Position numbers and translations under genes: made by a program. From NCBI RefSeq assembly GCF_017676345.1, contig NZ_JAFFZM010000010.1, positions 206,322 through 270,321 on the forward strand: 64,000 nt of DNA, given 5' to 3'. Below, in pieces: positions 41,334 through 49,070 of the stretch; position 1 is the stretch's first letter; every line of letters begins with the position of its first letter. Source of the stretch: Streptomyces smyrnaeus. Lineage in GTDB: Bacteria; Actinomycetota; Actinomycetes; Streptomycetales; Streptomycetaceae. The notes under the pieces were generated by a model. It did not search any database, had not been told where the DNA came from, and saw nothing but the letters and a program-made list of their open reading frames with translations.

Positions 41334-41996
41334 CTAGGCCCGTGACCCACGCAGGCGGCGCCACACCGATGGTGCCGAGCTCACCAGCAGCGTCAGCGCG
41401 ACGGCCGCGACGACGCCCTCCCAGGGGCGGGGGAAGAGGGAGCCTCCCGCGACACCGATGAGCTGGTAGACGGCGGCCCACGCCAAACAGGCCAGTACGT
41501 CACCGCGGGCGAACTCCCGCATCCGCATCCGGGACAGCAGACAGGCGAGCATCACGGGGATGCGGCCGGCGGGGATCAGCCGGGAGACGACCAGCACCGC
41601 CACCCCGTGTTCGCGCAGCCGTGCGTCGGCCTGGGCGAGCCGCTCGGGTGCGGCCCGCTCGCGGAGCGCCGACAGCCAGCGGGAGCCGTTCTTGGAGCCG
41701 ATCCCGCGTTTGCCCAGCCAGTACAGCCCGAGGTCGCCGAGGAAGGCGGCGAACGAGGCGACGCCGAAGACGGCGAGCAGGGCGAGCACCGGCAGGCTCT
41801 GGTGCAGCGCCACCACGGCGGCGCCGCTGACCAGCGCCCCGGTCGGGACGACGGGCACCAGTGAGCCGAGCACCACCAGCAGGAACAGCGAGGGGTAGCC
41901 GATTGCTTGCTGGGTGGACTCCGGCGGGCGTACGACCGTCTCGGAGACGGTGTGGGCGACCGCGCTCAGACCGTCCACGAGCGCAGTACCGTTCAC
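41334..41996 (-). CDS. DedA-family membrane protein (second copy in window)
   Basis: This 220-residue polytopic DedA/VTT protein has about five hydrophobic helices, Phe-Leu-Gly-Asp-Leu-Gly-Leu-Tyr near residue 85 and Val-Ser-Arg-Leu-Ile-Pro-Ala-Gly-Arg near 138 (the family's Arg-x-x-Pro-x-x-Arg motif). It begins with GTG at 41996 in a GTGA overlap with the stop of the MBL-fold gene, so both are co-translated. It is about as long as the other DedA here but clearly diverged from it. A lipid-flipping or envelope function is inferred from the family. Confidence 0.9.
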   Translation of the reverse strand: MNGTALVDGLSAVAHTVSETVVRPPESTQQAIGYPSLFLLVVLGSLVPVVPTGALVSGAAVVALHQSLPVLALLAVFGVASFAAFLGDLGLYWLGKRGIGSKNGSRWLSALRERAAPERLAQADARLREHGVAVLVVSRLIPAGRIPVMLACLLSRMRMREFARGDVLACLAWAAVYQLIGVAGGSLFPRPWEGVVAAVALTLLVSSAPSVWRRLRGSRA

Positions 41997-42769
41997 CTGT
42001 TCGCCCCCAGCCGTACGCTCTGCCCGTGCTCCAGCAGATGCACCTCCACCTGCGGTGCCGGCCGCGCGGCCAGCCGCTTGAACTCGGCCCCGGGCGCATG
42101 GAACTCGTGCGGTCTGACCGCGTCGAGACCGACCGGCCAGTAGGTGCCGAAGTGCACCGGTACCGCGCTGCGCGGGCGCAACCGGGTCAGTGCCTCGGCG
42201 GCTCGGCGCGCGTCCAGATGCCCCTCCCCGAGGAAGGGTCCCCAGCCGCCGACCGGGAGCAGTGCCGTGTCCACGTCGCCGACCGCCTCCGCCATCCCGT
42301 CGAACAGTCCGGTGTCACCGGCGAAGTAGGTACGCTCCTCGCCCGAGACGACGAACCCCAGCGCGGGTGAGACCTGCCGCCCCACCGGCAGCCGCCGCCC
42401 GTCGTGCGCGGCGGGGACCGCCCGTACGGTCACCGGGCCCACCGCGACCTCGTCGCCCGGGACCACCTCGGTCAGCCGCAACAGCGGGGCCAGCCGCCGC
42501 AGCCCCGGCACCGCGCGCACCGCGCCGCGCGGGACGACGACACGGGTGCCCGGAGCCAGCATGGCCAGCGACCCCGGATGCAGATGGTCGGCGTGCAGAT
42601 GGGAGACGAGCACCAGATCGGCCCGGACCGCGTCCGGCGGCGGCAGCGCGCCGCGCCTGCGGCGCAGATGAGCCAGGCGGCGCACCAGCAGCGGGTCCGT
42701 CAGCACCGTGACCCCCGAGTCCCGCACGGTGGCGGTGGCGTGACCCCACCAGGTGACCTCGACCGGCAC
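41993..42769 (-). CDS. MBL-fold metallo-hydrolase
   Basis: This 258-residue compact MBL-fold protein has a starting Trp-Trp-Gly-His-Ala-Thr strand and the metal motif His-Leu-His-Ala-Asp-His-Leu (about 56-62), then Ala-Ala-His-Asp, Ala-Gly-Asp-Thr-Gly and Val-His-Phe-Gly-Thr. It is of the UlaG/YtkL type. The start is GTG, with AGGAGG 11 nt upstream. It overlaps DedA by 4 bp. It is about 180 residues shorter than the other MBL protein because it lacks the Pro/Ala N-terminal region. The substrate is unknown. Confidence 0.88.
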   Translation of the reverse strand: MPVEVTWWGHATATVRDSGVTVLTDPLLVRRLAHLRRRRGALPPPDAVRADLVLVSHLHADHLHPGSLAMLAPGTRVVVPRGAVRAVPGLRRLAPLLRLTEVVPGDEVAVGPVTVRAVPAAHDGRRLPVGRQVSPALGFVVSGEERTYFAGDTGLFDGMAEAVGDVDTALLPVGGWGPFLGEGHLDARRAAEALTRLRPRSAVPVHFGTYWPVGLDAVRPHEFHAPGAEFKRLAARPAPQVEVHLLEHGQSVRLGANR

Positions 42770-43020
42770 GTGCGCTCATCCTCCTCGGGACCGTCCGGGC
42801 TGCACAAAGCACCTACGAGCGTAAGCGTGCACCGGCGCGCCCGTGCCGCCGCCTTGGTGCCAGGACCGCACCGCCCCTGTCCTTCCGAGCCCGTCGCCCG
42901 CTTCGGGCATGCCCATACTCCTGAGCCTTTCGAACGCTTCGAGCGCCGTCCTGCCCGCGGACGAGACTGTGCAAAAGTGGAGGTTGTCCCATCAGCCGTG
43001 AGGGAGGTGACCCGACGGAC

Positions 43021-45144
43021 GTGCGCGTCTCCCGCATACCGTGGCGCAGGCTGGGTGCCGCCTCGTTGCGCGTCGGAGCCGTCTGGCTGGTGAGTACCCT
43101 CACGATGCTCGTGCTCGCCGGGGTGCTGCCGGACTTCCAGCTCCAGTCCCGCGGCGGCGACAGCGCCACCGTGATCGGTATCACCGCCGCAGCGGGCGCC
43201 GGTGCCTTCGGGCTGCTGAGCGCACTGGTGTGGCCGCTGCTGGTACGGGCCTTCCTGCTGGTGCCCGCCCTCGTCCTCGGGCTGCTCGTCTTCTTCCTCA
43301 ACGGCTCGCTGCTGTGGCTGGCACTGTCCCTGATCCCCTACGGCAGGGGAAGTGCCGATCCGTCGATGGCCGTCGTGGTGGCCGCCGTCATGTCCGCCGC
43401 CTCCTCGGCGACCAACGCGTTCCTGGTGGTACGGGACGACCGCGCCTACCGGCACCGGCTCGCCCGGATCGCGGGCCGCAGGAGGCGCAGGGAGGGGCAG
43501 GGCGCACCGCCGAGCACCCCGGGCACGGTCTTCCTCCAGCTCGACGGGCTCGGCCACGCGGTGCTCAAGGAGGCGCTGGAGACTCCGGAGGGCGGCGAAC
43601 CGCTGATGCCCGCCGTGGCCGAGCTGTACGGGCGCACCCACCGGCTCACCCGCTGGCGCACCGACTGGTCCAGCCAGACCGGCGCCAGCCAGCTGGGCAT
43701 CCTGCACGGCAGCAACGAGGACGTGCCCGCCTTCCGCTGGTACGAGAAGGAGACCGGCGAGGTCGTCGTCAGCAACCGGCCCACCAGCGCCGCCGAGCTG
43801 CAGCGCCGTGCCGTCGAGCGCACCGGTGATCTGGGGCTGTTGGCGCAGGGCGGCGCCAGCCGCGGCAACCTGTTCACCGGTGGCGCCCGGCAGGTGGCGC
43901 TGGTGCTGTCGGTCTCGGCACGCCGGGGCAAGGAGACCCGCTCCCGGGCCGGTTACTTCGCCTACTTCTCCGACCCCGCCAACGCCACCCGGACCGCCGT
44001 CTCGTTCGTCGCCGAGGTGTTCCGCGAGATCGGTCAGTCCACGCGTGCGCTGCTGCGCCGCGAGCGGCCGCGGGTGGGCCGGGGCGGGCTGTACCCGTTC
44101 ATCCGGGCCTTCGCCACCGTCGTCGAGCGGGACGTGGTGGTGGCCGCGGTGCTCGGCGACATGCTCAGCTGCCGTACCGCCGTCTACGCCGACCTGGTCG
44201 GCTACGACGAGGTGGCACACCACTCCGGGCCGCGTGGCCGCGACACCCGGCAGGTGCTGCGCCGGCTGGACAGATCGGTGCGGCTCATCGCGAAGGTCGC
44301 CGAGCACGCCCCACGCCCCTACCGGCTCGTACTGCTCTCCGACCACGGACAGAGCCCGGGGGAGACGTTCGAGGAGGCGTACGGGCTGACGCTGGAGGAC
44401 CTGGTACGGGCCGGCAGCGGGCTCCAGGTGCCCCGCCGCGCGGGGCGTACGGCCAGCGGCTCGGAGGCACGCGCGGCGGCCCGTGCCGCGCTGCGCCGCC
44501 CCGAGGAGTCCGGCCAGGAGGCGCCCCGCAAGCCGCGGCGCGACACCGGGCCCGTCGTGCTGGCCTCCGGCAACCTGGGGCTGATCTCCTTCCCCGAGCA
44601 CCCCGGGCGGCTGACCCGGGAGCGCATCGACGAACTGCGCCCCGCGCTGCTGCCCACGCTGGCCGAGCATCCGGGCATCGGTTTCGTGCTGGTGCACAGC
44701 GCCGAGCACGGCCCGGTGGTGCTGGGCTCCGGCGGGTGCGAGCACCGGCTGGAGACCGGCGAGGTGGTCGGCCGGTGCGACCCGCTGGCCCCGTTCGGGC
44801 CGGGTGCGGCGGAGGCGGTGCTGCGTACGGCGCGGTTCCCGCACGTCGCGGACATCATGGTCAACTCCGCCTTCGATCCCGGGACCGGCGCCGTGCACGC
44901 CTTCGAGGAGCAGGTCGGCTCGCACGGCGGGCTGGGCGGTGAGCAGAGCCACGCGTTCCTGCTGTCCCCGCTGGAGCTGTCGCCGCCGGTGGAGCCGGGG
45001 GAGGAGCTGGTCGGCGCCGAGGCCGTGCACCGGGTGCTGCGGCGCTGGCTCGCCGAGTCCGCCGAGCCGCGCGTTCTCGGCGGCGCCGATCACTTGGCAG
45101 CCCCCCATGGGGCGGAGCCCCTGCCGGCGGCACCGCACCTGTGA
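43021..45144 (+). CDS. Fusion of a holin-4-like membrane domain and an alkaline-phosphatase-superfamily phosphodiesterase
   Basis: This 707-residue protein has residues 1-140 as a four-helix membrane segment like the Mycobacterial 4-TMS phage holin (Phage_holin_4_2) family. Residues 160-690 resemble the AlkP/nucleotide-pyrophosphatase superfamily: Asp in Leu-Gln-Leu-Asp-Gly, Thr in Ser-Ser-Gln-Thr-Gly, Asp/His in Gly-Tyr-Asp-Glu-Val-Ala-His-His, Asp-His in Leu-Ser-Asp-His-Gly, and a late His in Gly-Ser-His-Gly-Gly. It is therefore a membrane-anchored phosphohydrolase, probably facing the cytoplasm or exterior depending on topology. The GTG follows GGAGGTGA, one of the best ribosome sites in the window. 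Despite the domain name, no phage genes are nearby. Confidence 0.82.
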   Translation: MRVSRIPWRRLGAASLRVGAVWLVSTLTMLVLAGVLPDFQLQSRGGDSATVIGITAAAGAGAFGLLSALVWPLLVRAFLLVPALVLGLLVFFLNGSLLWLALSLIPYGRGSADPSMAVVVAAVMSAASSATNAFLVVRDDRAYRHRLARIAGRRRRREGQGAPPSTPGTVFLQLDGLGHAVLKEALETPEGGEPLMPAVAELYGRTHRLTRWRTDWSSQTGASQLGILHGSNEDVPAFRWYEKETGEVVVSNRPTSAAELQRRAVERTGDLGLLAQGGASRGNLFTGGARQVALVLSVSARRGKETRSRAGYFAYFSDPANATRTAVSFVAEVFREIGQSTRALLRRERPRVGRGGLYPFIRAFATVVERDVVVAAVLGDMLSCRTAVYADLVGYDEVAHHSGPRGRDTRQVLRRLDRSVRLIAKVAEHAPRPYRLVLLSDHGQSPGETFEEAYGLTLEDLVRAGSGLQVPRRAGRTASGSEARAAARAALRRPEESGQEAPRKPRRDTGPVVLASGNLGLISFPEHPGRLTRERIDELRPALLPTLAEHPGIGFVLVHSAEHGPVVLGSGGCEHRLETGEVVGRCDPLAPFGPGAAEAVLRTARFPHVADIMVNSAFDPGTGAVHAFEEQVGSHGGLGGEQSHAFLLSPLELSPPVEPGEELVGAEAVHRVLRRWLAESAEPRVLGGADHLAAPHGAEPLPAAPHL

Positions 45145-45145
45145 A

Positions 45146-45168
45146 AGGGGCCCCGGTGAGGGGCCCCT
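45146..45168. terminator. Terminator hairpin between convergent genes
   Basis: AGGGGCCCC and GGGGCCCCT pair with a 5-nt loop, starting 2 bp after the stop of the phosphodiesterase gene and 30 bp from the stop of the desaturase gene on the other strand. Confidence 0.75.
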
Positions 45169-45198
45169 GCTGCGGGCCGGAGGCCGGCCGAGCGAGGG

Positions 45199-46326
45199 CT
45201 ACGCCTTCGGGGTGGGGGAGTCCTCGCGGAGCGTGGGGGAGTCCTCGCGCAGCGGGGCGCCCACGTCGTGCAGATGACGCATCGCCTCGCGCCAGGAGGC
45301 GACCAGCCCCGTCTCGTGGTAGGAGATGCCCAGCTCGGCGCAGTAGTCGCGGACCAGGGGGCGCGCCTTGCGCAGGTGCGGGGAGGGCATGCTGGGGAAG
45401 AGGTGGTGCTCGATCTGGTAGTTGAGGCCGCCCAGCGCCACGTCGGTGAGGAGCCCGCCGCGCACATTGCGGGAGGTGAGCACCTGGCGGCGCAGGAAGT
45501 CGGGCCGCTCGTCGCCCTTGAGGGTGGGCATGCCCTTGTGGTTGGGCGCGAAGATGCTGCCCAGGTAGACGCCGAAGACCGCGTGGTGCAGGAAGAGGAC
45601 CGCGAAGGCCATACCGACCGGCAGCGCCCAGAACAGCGCCACCAGGTAGGCGGCGGTGTGCACCAGCAGCAGGCCGCCCTCCAGCCACTTGCGCTTCAGA
45701 TGCGGCTGGCGCAGCGCGCGGAAGCTGGAGACGTGCAGGTTGAAGCCTTCCAGCGTCAGCAGCGGGAAGAACAGCGCGGCCTGGTGCCGTCCGATGAACC
45801 GGGGCAGTCCCCGCGCCTCGGCCGCCTGCTCCCGCGACCAGACGAGGATGTCGGGGGCGACGTCCGGGTCGAGGTCCTCGTGGTTGGGGTTGGCGTGGTG
45901 GCGGGTGTGCTTGTTCATCCACCAGCCGTACGACATGCCTATGCACAGGTTGCCGACCGCGCGCCCGAACAGTTCGCTGGCCCGGCGGCTGCGGAAGACC
46001 TGGCGGTGGGCCAGATCGTGGGCGACGAGCGCCAGCTGGCCGTAGACCACACCCAGATACGCGGCGACGGCCAGCTGCCACCACGAGGTGCCCACGGCGA
46101 ACACGGCCACCCAGCCGGCGGCGAAGGCCACTCCGACCAGGGTGAGGCGTACGGCGTAGTAGAGCGGCCTGCGGTTCATCAGGCCGGCTGCCGAGATCCG
46201 GGCGGAGAGCTCGGAGAAGTCGCTGCCCTGCCGGCCACTCCGGGAGCCGCCGGCAGAGGCGCGACGGGGCGTGCGGCCGGGGTCCGGGACGGTCCTCGGC
46301 TGCGGGGCGTCGATCGCTGTCGTCAT
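45199..46326 (-). CDS. Membrane fatty-acid desaturase (acyl-CoA/acyl-lipid type)
   Basis: This 375-residue di-iron membrane desaturase has the three histidine boxes: His-Asp-Leu-Ala-His (about 103-107), His-Thr-Arg-His-His (about 138-142) and Gln-Ile-Glu-His-His (about 303-307). Two pairs of hydrophobic helices lie between them. The Gln in place of the first His of box 3 is typical of front-end/delta-type enzymes. It would introduce a double bond into membrane acyl chains with O2. I chose ATG at 46326. The C-terminus ends in a duplicated Leu-Arg-Glu-Asp-Ser-Pro-Thr unit. It is monocistronic, with a palindrome 79 bp upstream. Confidence 0.92.
   Translation of the reverse strand: MTTAIDAPQPRTVPDPGRTPRRASAGGSRSGRQGSDFSELSARISAAGLMNRRPLYYAVRLTLVGVAFAAGWVAVFAVGTSWWQLAVAAYLGVVYGQLALVAHDLAHRQVFRSRRASELFGRAVGNLCIGMSYGWWMNKHTRHHANPNHEDLDPDVAPDILVWSREQAAEARGLPRFIGRHQAALFFPLLTLEGFNLHVSSFRALRQPHLKRKWLEGGLLLVHTAAYLVALFWALPVGMAFAVLFLHHAVFGVYLGSIFAPNHKGMPTLKGDERPDFLRRQVLTSRNVRGGLLTDVALGGLNYQIEHHLFPSMPSPHLRKARPLVRDYCAELGISYHETGLVASWREAMRHLHDVGAPLREDSPTLREDSPTPKA
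45213..45255. repeat. Short tandem duplication at the 3' end of the desaturase gene
   Basis: Two near-identical 21-bp units containing GGGGGAGTCCTCGCG lie side by side, encoding a repeated Leu-Arg-Glu-Asp-Ser-Pro-Thr at the C-terminus. It is probably a recent slippage duplication without effect on the catalytic domain. Confidence 0.7.
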
Positions 46327-46404
46327 ACCCCTGAGCCTTCCGGGTACGGGCGGGGGCCGACAGCCGGGCAGCATGCCTGTCGCGGTGGGGGCTGGCCTCC
46401 CGGG

Positions 46405-46426
46405 CGGGTGTAGCTAGCTACACCCG
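46405..46426. promoter_or_regulatory. Perfect 22-bp palindrome upstream of the desaturase gene
   Basis: The half-site CGGGTGTAGCT is followed directly by its exact reverse complement, with no spacer. It ends 79 bp upstream of the desaturase start codon. Size and symmetry suit a dimeric regulator such as a TetR- or MarR-family lipid regulator. No such regulator gene is adjacent. Confidence 0.6.
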
Positions 46427-46453
46427 GTTCTCCGGGAGATCCCGGAGAACCGG
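46424..46453 (-). terminator. Hairpin after the YrhK-family gene
   Basis: A perfect 14-bp inverted repeat (arms CCGGTTCTCCGGGA and its complement, 2-bp centre) lies 26 bp after the YrhK stop on the minus strand and overlaps the neighbouring palindrome by 3 bp. It may end YrhK transcription before the desaturase promoter. Confidence 0.6.
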
Positions 46454-46478
46454 TCGGGGAACGGCCGTAGGGGACGGG

Positions 46479-46790
46479 TCAGTAGTCCTGGTCGGAGGCG
46501 GCCGTGCCGGGCGCCGCACGGTGCGCCTTGCGGAGGTGGAGCTGGCGGGTCAGCCGGATGAGGGGGCGGATCATCAGCTCGACGCTGCCGAACACGAAGC
46601 ACCAGGTACCGGTACGGGTCCACTCCGGTGAGAAGAACATGATGCTGCCGATCAGGAACCAGACCGCGATCAGAACGTCGTTGGCGATGCTGGCCGCTTC
46701 GTAGCGCTGCCGGATGACCAGTTCCTCGTTGCCGATGTGCAGGGTGAGACTGCCGGGCTTGTTGTGCGGGGGCCGCTCATGTTCTGACAT
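46479..46790 (-). CDS. YrhK-family small membrane protein
   Basis: This 103-residue protein matches the YrhK domain pattern: Leu-Val-Ile-Arg-Gln-Arg-Tyr-Glu-Ala then Ser-Ile-Ala-Asn-Asp, a membrane helix Trp-Phe-Leu-Ile-Gly-Ser-Ile-Met-Phe-Phe, a second helix beginning Thr-Trp-Cys-Phe-Val-Phe-Gly-Ser, and Ile-Arg-Pro-Leu-Ile-Arg-Leu. Two transmembrane helices are predicted by eye. Function is unknown for the family. It lies 19 bp downstream of the XRE regulator and may be its cotranscribed target. Confidence 0.85.
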   Translation of the reverse strand: MSEHERPPHNKPGSLTLHIGNEELVIRQRYEAASIANDVLIAVWFLIGSIMFFSPEWTRTGTWCFVFGSVELMIRPLIRLTRQLHLRKAHRAAPGTAASDQDY

Positions 46791-46809
46791 GGGACCGGAC
46801 GCTAGTGGA

Positions 46810-47631
46810 TCACCCGGTGCCGTGCAGCGCCTTGGCGGTCGCCGGATCGGCCGGCAGGAAGGTCTCCACGGCCAGCTCCGAGACGGTCACGTCCAGGGGC
46901 GTGTTGAAGGTGGCGATGGTGGACAGGAACGAGAGGATCTGCCCGCCGTGCTCGATGACCATGGGGAGGGCGAAGCGGGACTCCACGGGATCGGCCGGAT
47001 GTGCGGCGTCGCCGTCGCTGACCGGTTCGGGCATCGGATACGCGGCGACCTCGTCGTGCAGGGCGCGCAGCGCCCGGGAGCGGTGCAGGGCCAGTTGCCG
47101 GCTCATCTGGTCCAGCAGATGGCCCCGCCAGGCGGCGAGGTTGCGGATGCGGGGGGCCAGGCCCTCGGGGTGCAGGGTGATCCGCATGGCGTTCAGCGGG
47201 GGCTCCAGCAGTCGCGGCGCCACCCCCTCCAGCAGCGCCGCTATGCCCTGGTTGGCGGCCACCACCGTGTAGCAGCCGTCCAGGACCAGCGCGGGGTACG
47301 GCTCGTAGGCGGCGACCATCCGCTCCAGCGCCCCGCGTACCTGGTCGAGAGCTGGGTCGTCCAGCGGGGTCGCGGCGAAGGCGGGGGCGAACCCGGCCGA
47401 CAGCAGCAGCGTGTTGCGTTCGCGTATCGGGACGTCCAGCGTGGTGGCCAGCTTGAGCACCATGTCGCGGCTCGGCGCGGTGCGCCCCGTCTCGATGAAG
47501 CTGATGTGGCGTGCTGAGGAGTCGGCGCGCAGCGCCAGTTCGAGCTGGCTGAGCCCCGCGCGCTCGCGCCAGTCGCGCAGCAGCACTCCGATGGTGGGGG
47601 TGCCTTCGGGCTCTTCGGTCGCAGCGGTCAT
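46810..47631 (-). CDS. XRE-family regulator, MmyB-like
   Basis: This 273-residue regulator has an N-terminal lambda-repressor-like HTH at about 15-70 (Leu-Ser-Gln-Leu-Glu-Leu-Ala, then Ser-Ala-Arg-His-Ile-Ser-Phe-Ile-Glu-Thr-Gly-Arg). A C-terminal MmyB-like PAS-type ligand domain has Leu-Val-Leu-Asp-Gly-Cys-Tyr and Val-Val-Ala-Ala-Asn. The MmyB domain in related proteins binds fatty-acid-like ligands, which is notable so close to the desaturase and acyl-CoA ligase genes. It is divergent from the pterin dehydratase gene. Confidence 0.88.
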   Translation of the reverse strand: MTAATEEPEGTPTIGVLLRDWRERAGLSQLELALRADSSARHISFIETGRTAPSRDMVLKLATTLDVPIRERNTLLLSAGFAPAFAATPLDDPALDQVRGALERMVAAYEPYPALVLDGCYTVVAANQGIAALLEGVAPRLLEPPLNAMRITLHPEGLAPRIRNLAAWRGHLLDQMSRQLALHRSRALRALHDEVAAYPMPEPVSDGDAAHPADPVESRFALPMVIEHGGQILSFLSTIATFNTPLDVTVSELAVETFLPADPATAKALHGTG

Positions 47632-47733
47632 GGACCAGACGGTAACCGAACCCGCGTGGCACGCTGGGGCCGTGGACGGACGGTAGGACGGTCCGCGAGA
47701 GGATCACACAGCCGACCCGAGGAAGGGAACTCC

Positions 47734-48039
47734 ATGGCGCCCCAGCCGCTGACCCCCGAGGAGACCGAGCAGGCGCTGTCCGGCCTTCCGCACTGGACGA
47801 CCGACGGAGACAGCGTCTCCCGCTCCTACTCCCTCGCCGGCCACCTCCCGGCAGCCGCGATGGCCCTGCACATCGCGGCGATCCAGGAGGAGCTGAACCA
47901 CCACTCCGAGCTGACGCTGGGCTACAACTCGCTCTCGGTCACCGTCAACACCCACAGTGTCGGCGGTCGGATCACCGAGCTGGACATCGCCCTGGCCCGG
48001 CGGATCGAGCAGATCGCGCCGGGCCACGGGGCGAGCTGA
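47734..48039 (+). CDS. phhB: 4a-hydroxytetrahydrobiopterin dehydratase
   Basis: This 101-residue PCD/DCoH-family enzyme dehydrates 4a-hydroxytetrahydrobiopterin to regenerate the pterin cofactor of aromatic amino-acid hydroxylases. It contains the hallmark His-His motif in Glu-Leu-Asn-His-His-Ser-Glu and the Val-Thr-Val-Asn-Thr-His strand. No hydroxylase gene is nearby, so it may act in another pterin or molybdopterin context. The ATG follows GAGGAAGGGA. Family and length are unambiguous. Confidence 0.92.
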   Translation: MAPQPLTPEETEQALSGLPHWTTDGDSVSRSYSLAGHLPAAAMALHIAAIQEELNHHSELTLGYNSLSVTVNTHSVGGRITELDIALARRIEQIAPGHGAS

Positions 48040-48072
48040 GGGCCGCCGGGGACGCTTCGCCGACGGCGGCCC
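48040..48072. terminator. Terminator hairpin between phhB and the aldo/keto reductase
   Basis: GGGCCGCCG (48040-48048) and CGGCGGCCC (48064-48072) pair perfectly over 9 bp, directly after the phhB stop and 23 bp from the stop of the convergent reductase gene. Confidence 0.75.
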
Positions 48073-48095
48073 GGGCCGGCAAGGCCCTTGAGCCG

Positions 48096-48932
48096 TCAGC
48101 CCAGCCAGTTCATGGTCTCCGGGTCGGGGCCCAGCCGGGTGTCGGTGTTGAGCTCCGCGATCCGGGCCATGTCCTCGCCGCTCAGCTCGAAGTCGAAGAC
48201 GTCGATGTTCTCGCGCACCCGGGCGGGCGTGACCGACTTGGGGATCACCACGTTGCCCAGCTGGAGGTGCCAGCGCAGCACCACCTGGGCGACGGTCTTG
48301 CCGTGCTCGGCGGCGATCTCGCCCAGCGCCGGATCGTCGAGCAGGTCGCCGCCCTGGCCGAGCGGGGACCACGCCTCGGTGACGATGCCGTGGTCGCCGT
48401 GGAAGGCCCGCGGCACGGACTGCTGCAGCCGGGGGTGCAGCTCGATCTGGTTGACGGCGGGCACGGTGCCGCCCAGCTGGATGAGCCGGTTGAGATGCGT
48501 CGGCTGGAAGTTGGAGACACCGATGGCGCGGGCGCGTCCGTCGGCGTAGATCTTCTCGAAGGCGCGCCAGGTGTCCTCGTACTTGTCGACGTCCGGCATC
48601 GGCCAGTGGATCAGGTACAGGTCCGCGAAGTCGAGACCGAGCCGGTCGAGGGAGGTGTCGAAGGCGCGCAGAGTGGTGTCGTACCCCTGCTCGGCGTTCC
48701 ACAGCTTGGTGGTGATGAACAGCTCGTCGCGGGGGAGGCCGGACTGGGCGATGGCGCGGCCCACGCCTTCCTCGTTCTCGTACGCCGCCGCCGTGTCGAT
48801 GCTGCGGTAACCGGACTCCAGCGCCGTGGTCACCGCCGTTGCCGCCTCGTCGGCCGGCACCTGCCAGACGCCGAAGCCGAGCTGGGGCATCGTGACGCCG
48901 TTGTTGAGCGTGGTGGTGGGAACGTTGCTCAC
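48096..48932 (-). CDS. Aldo/keto reductase (2,5-diketo-D-gluconate reductase-like)
   Basis: This 278-residue NADPH-dependent (beta/alpha)8-barrel has the catalytic tetrad in place: Asp in Ser-Ile-Asp-Thr-Ala, Tyr in Ala-Ala-Tyr-Glu-Asn-Glu, Lys in Thr-Thr-Lys-Leu-Trp, and His in Leu-Ile-His-Trp-Pro. The C-terminal Ile-Pro-Lys-Ser-Val-Thr segment binds NADPH phosphate. I chose the GTG at 48932, with AAGGA 8 nt upstream, which starts at the normal N-terminal beta hairpin. Substrates of the group are broad carbonyls, so a specific role cannot be given. Confidence 0.9.
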   Translation of the reverse strand: MSNVPTTTLNNGVTMPQLGFGVWQVPADEAATAVTTALESGYRSIDTAAAYENEEGVGRAIAQSGLPRDELFITTKLWNAEQGYDTTLRAFDTSLDRLGLDFADLYLIHWPMPDVDKYEDTWRAFEKIYADGRARAIGVSNFQPTHLNRLIQLGGTVPAVNQIELHPRLQQSVPRAFHGDHGIVTEAWSPLGQGGDLLDDPALGEIAAEHGKTVAQVVLRWHLQLGNVVIPKSVTPARVRENIDVFDFELSGEDMARIAELNTDTRLGPDPETMNWLG

Positions 48933-49070
48933 GCGATGGGTCCTTACGTTCGTTCGTTGTTCTGCGTTGTCGGCGCGTGTTCCGCCCCTGGGTGAACGCC
49001 CGGAGCCGGACACCTGTTCCAGGTCGAACGCGCATTCGGATGAAGGTGGCCCGCTCGGCCCACCGGCGCT

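Noticed and set aside
42931..42943. CGAAC-GCTT-CGAG as a second LexA box, upstream of the holin-phosphodiesterase gene
   Set aside because: The right half is CGAG rather than GTTC(G); does not meet the GAAC-N4-GTTC core.
43021..45144. Prophage or lysis gene because of the holin-like domain
   Set aside because: No phage genes in the window; this domain family is chromosomal in many actinobacteria and here is fused to an enzyme.
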